Shown: positions 12,396 through 12,433 of the stretch, piece after piece
Position numbering within the stretch: the first letter of the stretch is position 1
How the letters are laid out: the number at the start of each line of letters is the position of its first letter
Assembly: GCA_008534395.1 (NCBI GenBank)
Contig: SHMQ01000047.1
Span: 1-12,433, forward strand
DNA length: 12,433 nt
DNA from: Candidatus Acidulodesulfobacterium acidiphilum
GTDB taxonomy: Bacteria; SZUA-79; Acidulodesulfobacterales; Acidulodesulfobacteraceae
Direction: 5' to 3'
The notes under the pieces: generated by a model
What the model was told of the DNA's origin: nothing
Database searches by the model: none
The model's input: only the letters and a program-made list of their open reading frames with translations
Translations under genes and position numbers: made by a program

Positions 12396-12433
12396 TTCTT
12401 TTCTCCTTTTTTTTGTTTTTGTTATTATTTTAA

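Overview
This is an AT-rich stretch of a Gram-negative chromosome in which every recognisable gene runs on the minus strand, so it reads from right (12433) to left (1). An outer membrane is shown by a TonB-dependent receptor, a TonB/ExbB/ExbD set and Sec- and Tat-exported enzymes. I cannot name the organism. Low GC, very Lys/Asn/Ile-rich proteins and several secreted phosphoesterases would fit an AT-rich deltaproteobacterium-like lineage, but that is a guess.

Layout in transcription order. (1) 12395-9942: an intact TonB-dependent outer-membrane receptor. (2) 9941-8954: about 990 bp without an intact gene. It holds two decayed receptor C-termini (9906-9759 and 9355-9104), each followed by the same 101-bp sequence carrying a pyrimidine-loop hairpin and an intrinsic terminator, with a stranded promoter containing an 11-bp-phased repeat array between them (9505-9430). 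(3) 8938-6046: a secreted beta-propeller/phosphoesterase fusion, broken into two frames at a run of nine A/T. (4) 6045-5834: a second phased array with a -10 box, then a leader with two hairpins. (5) 5833-3031: an operon of TPR protein, TonB, ExbB and ExbD, ended by a terminator of the same family. (6) 2847-1666: a Tat-exported phosphoesterase. (7) 1665-1549: a third phased array. (8) 1548-97: an MFS transporter of the phosphate:H+ symporter type.

The parts read as one phosphorus-scavenging programme. A receptor, energised by its own TonB/ExbBD motor, would bring a phosphorus compound across the outer membrane. Two exported phosphoesterases would release phosphate, and the MFS symporter would carry it into the cytoplasm. 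The best regulatory evidence is three arrays of an (A/T)TGTAA(C/T)-like 7-mer repeated every 11 (sometimes 10) bp, each ending exactly 10 bp before a -10-like hexamer. This is the geometry of PhoB/PhoP-type Pho boxes. Assignment to PhoB, and phosphate as the signal, are inferences.

The least explained element is a two-hairpin RNA module: a stem with a C/U-rich loop followed by a strong terminator. It occurs three times on the minus strand, and two copies sit directly ahead of the two phosphoesterase genes. A related double hairpin lies in the leader of the TPR-TonB operon.
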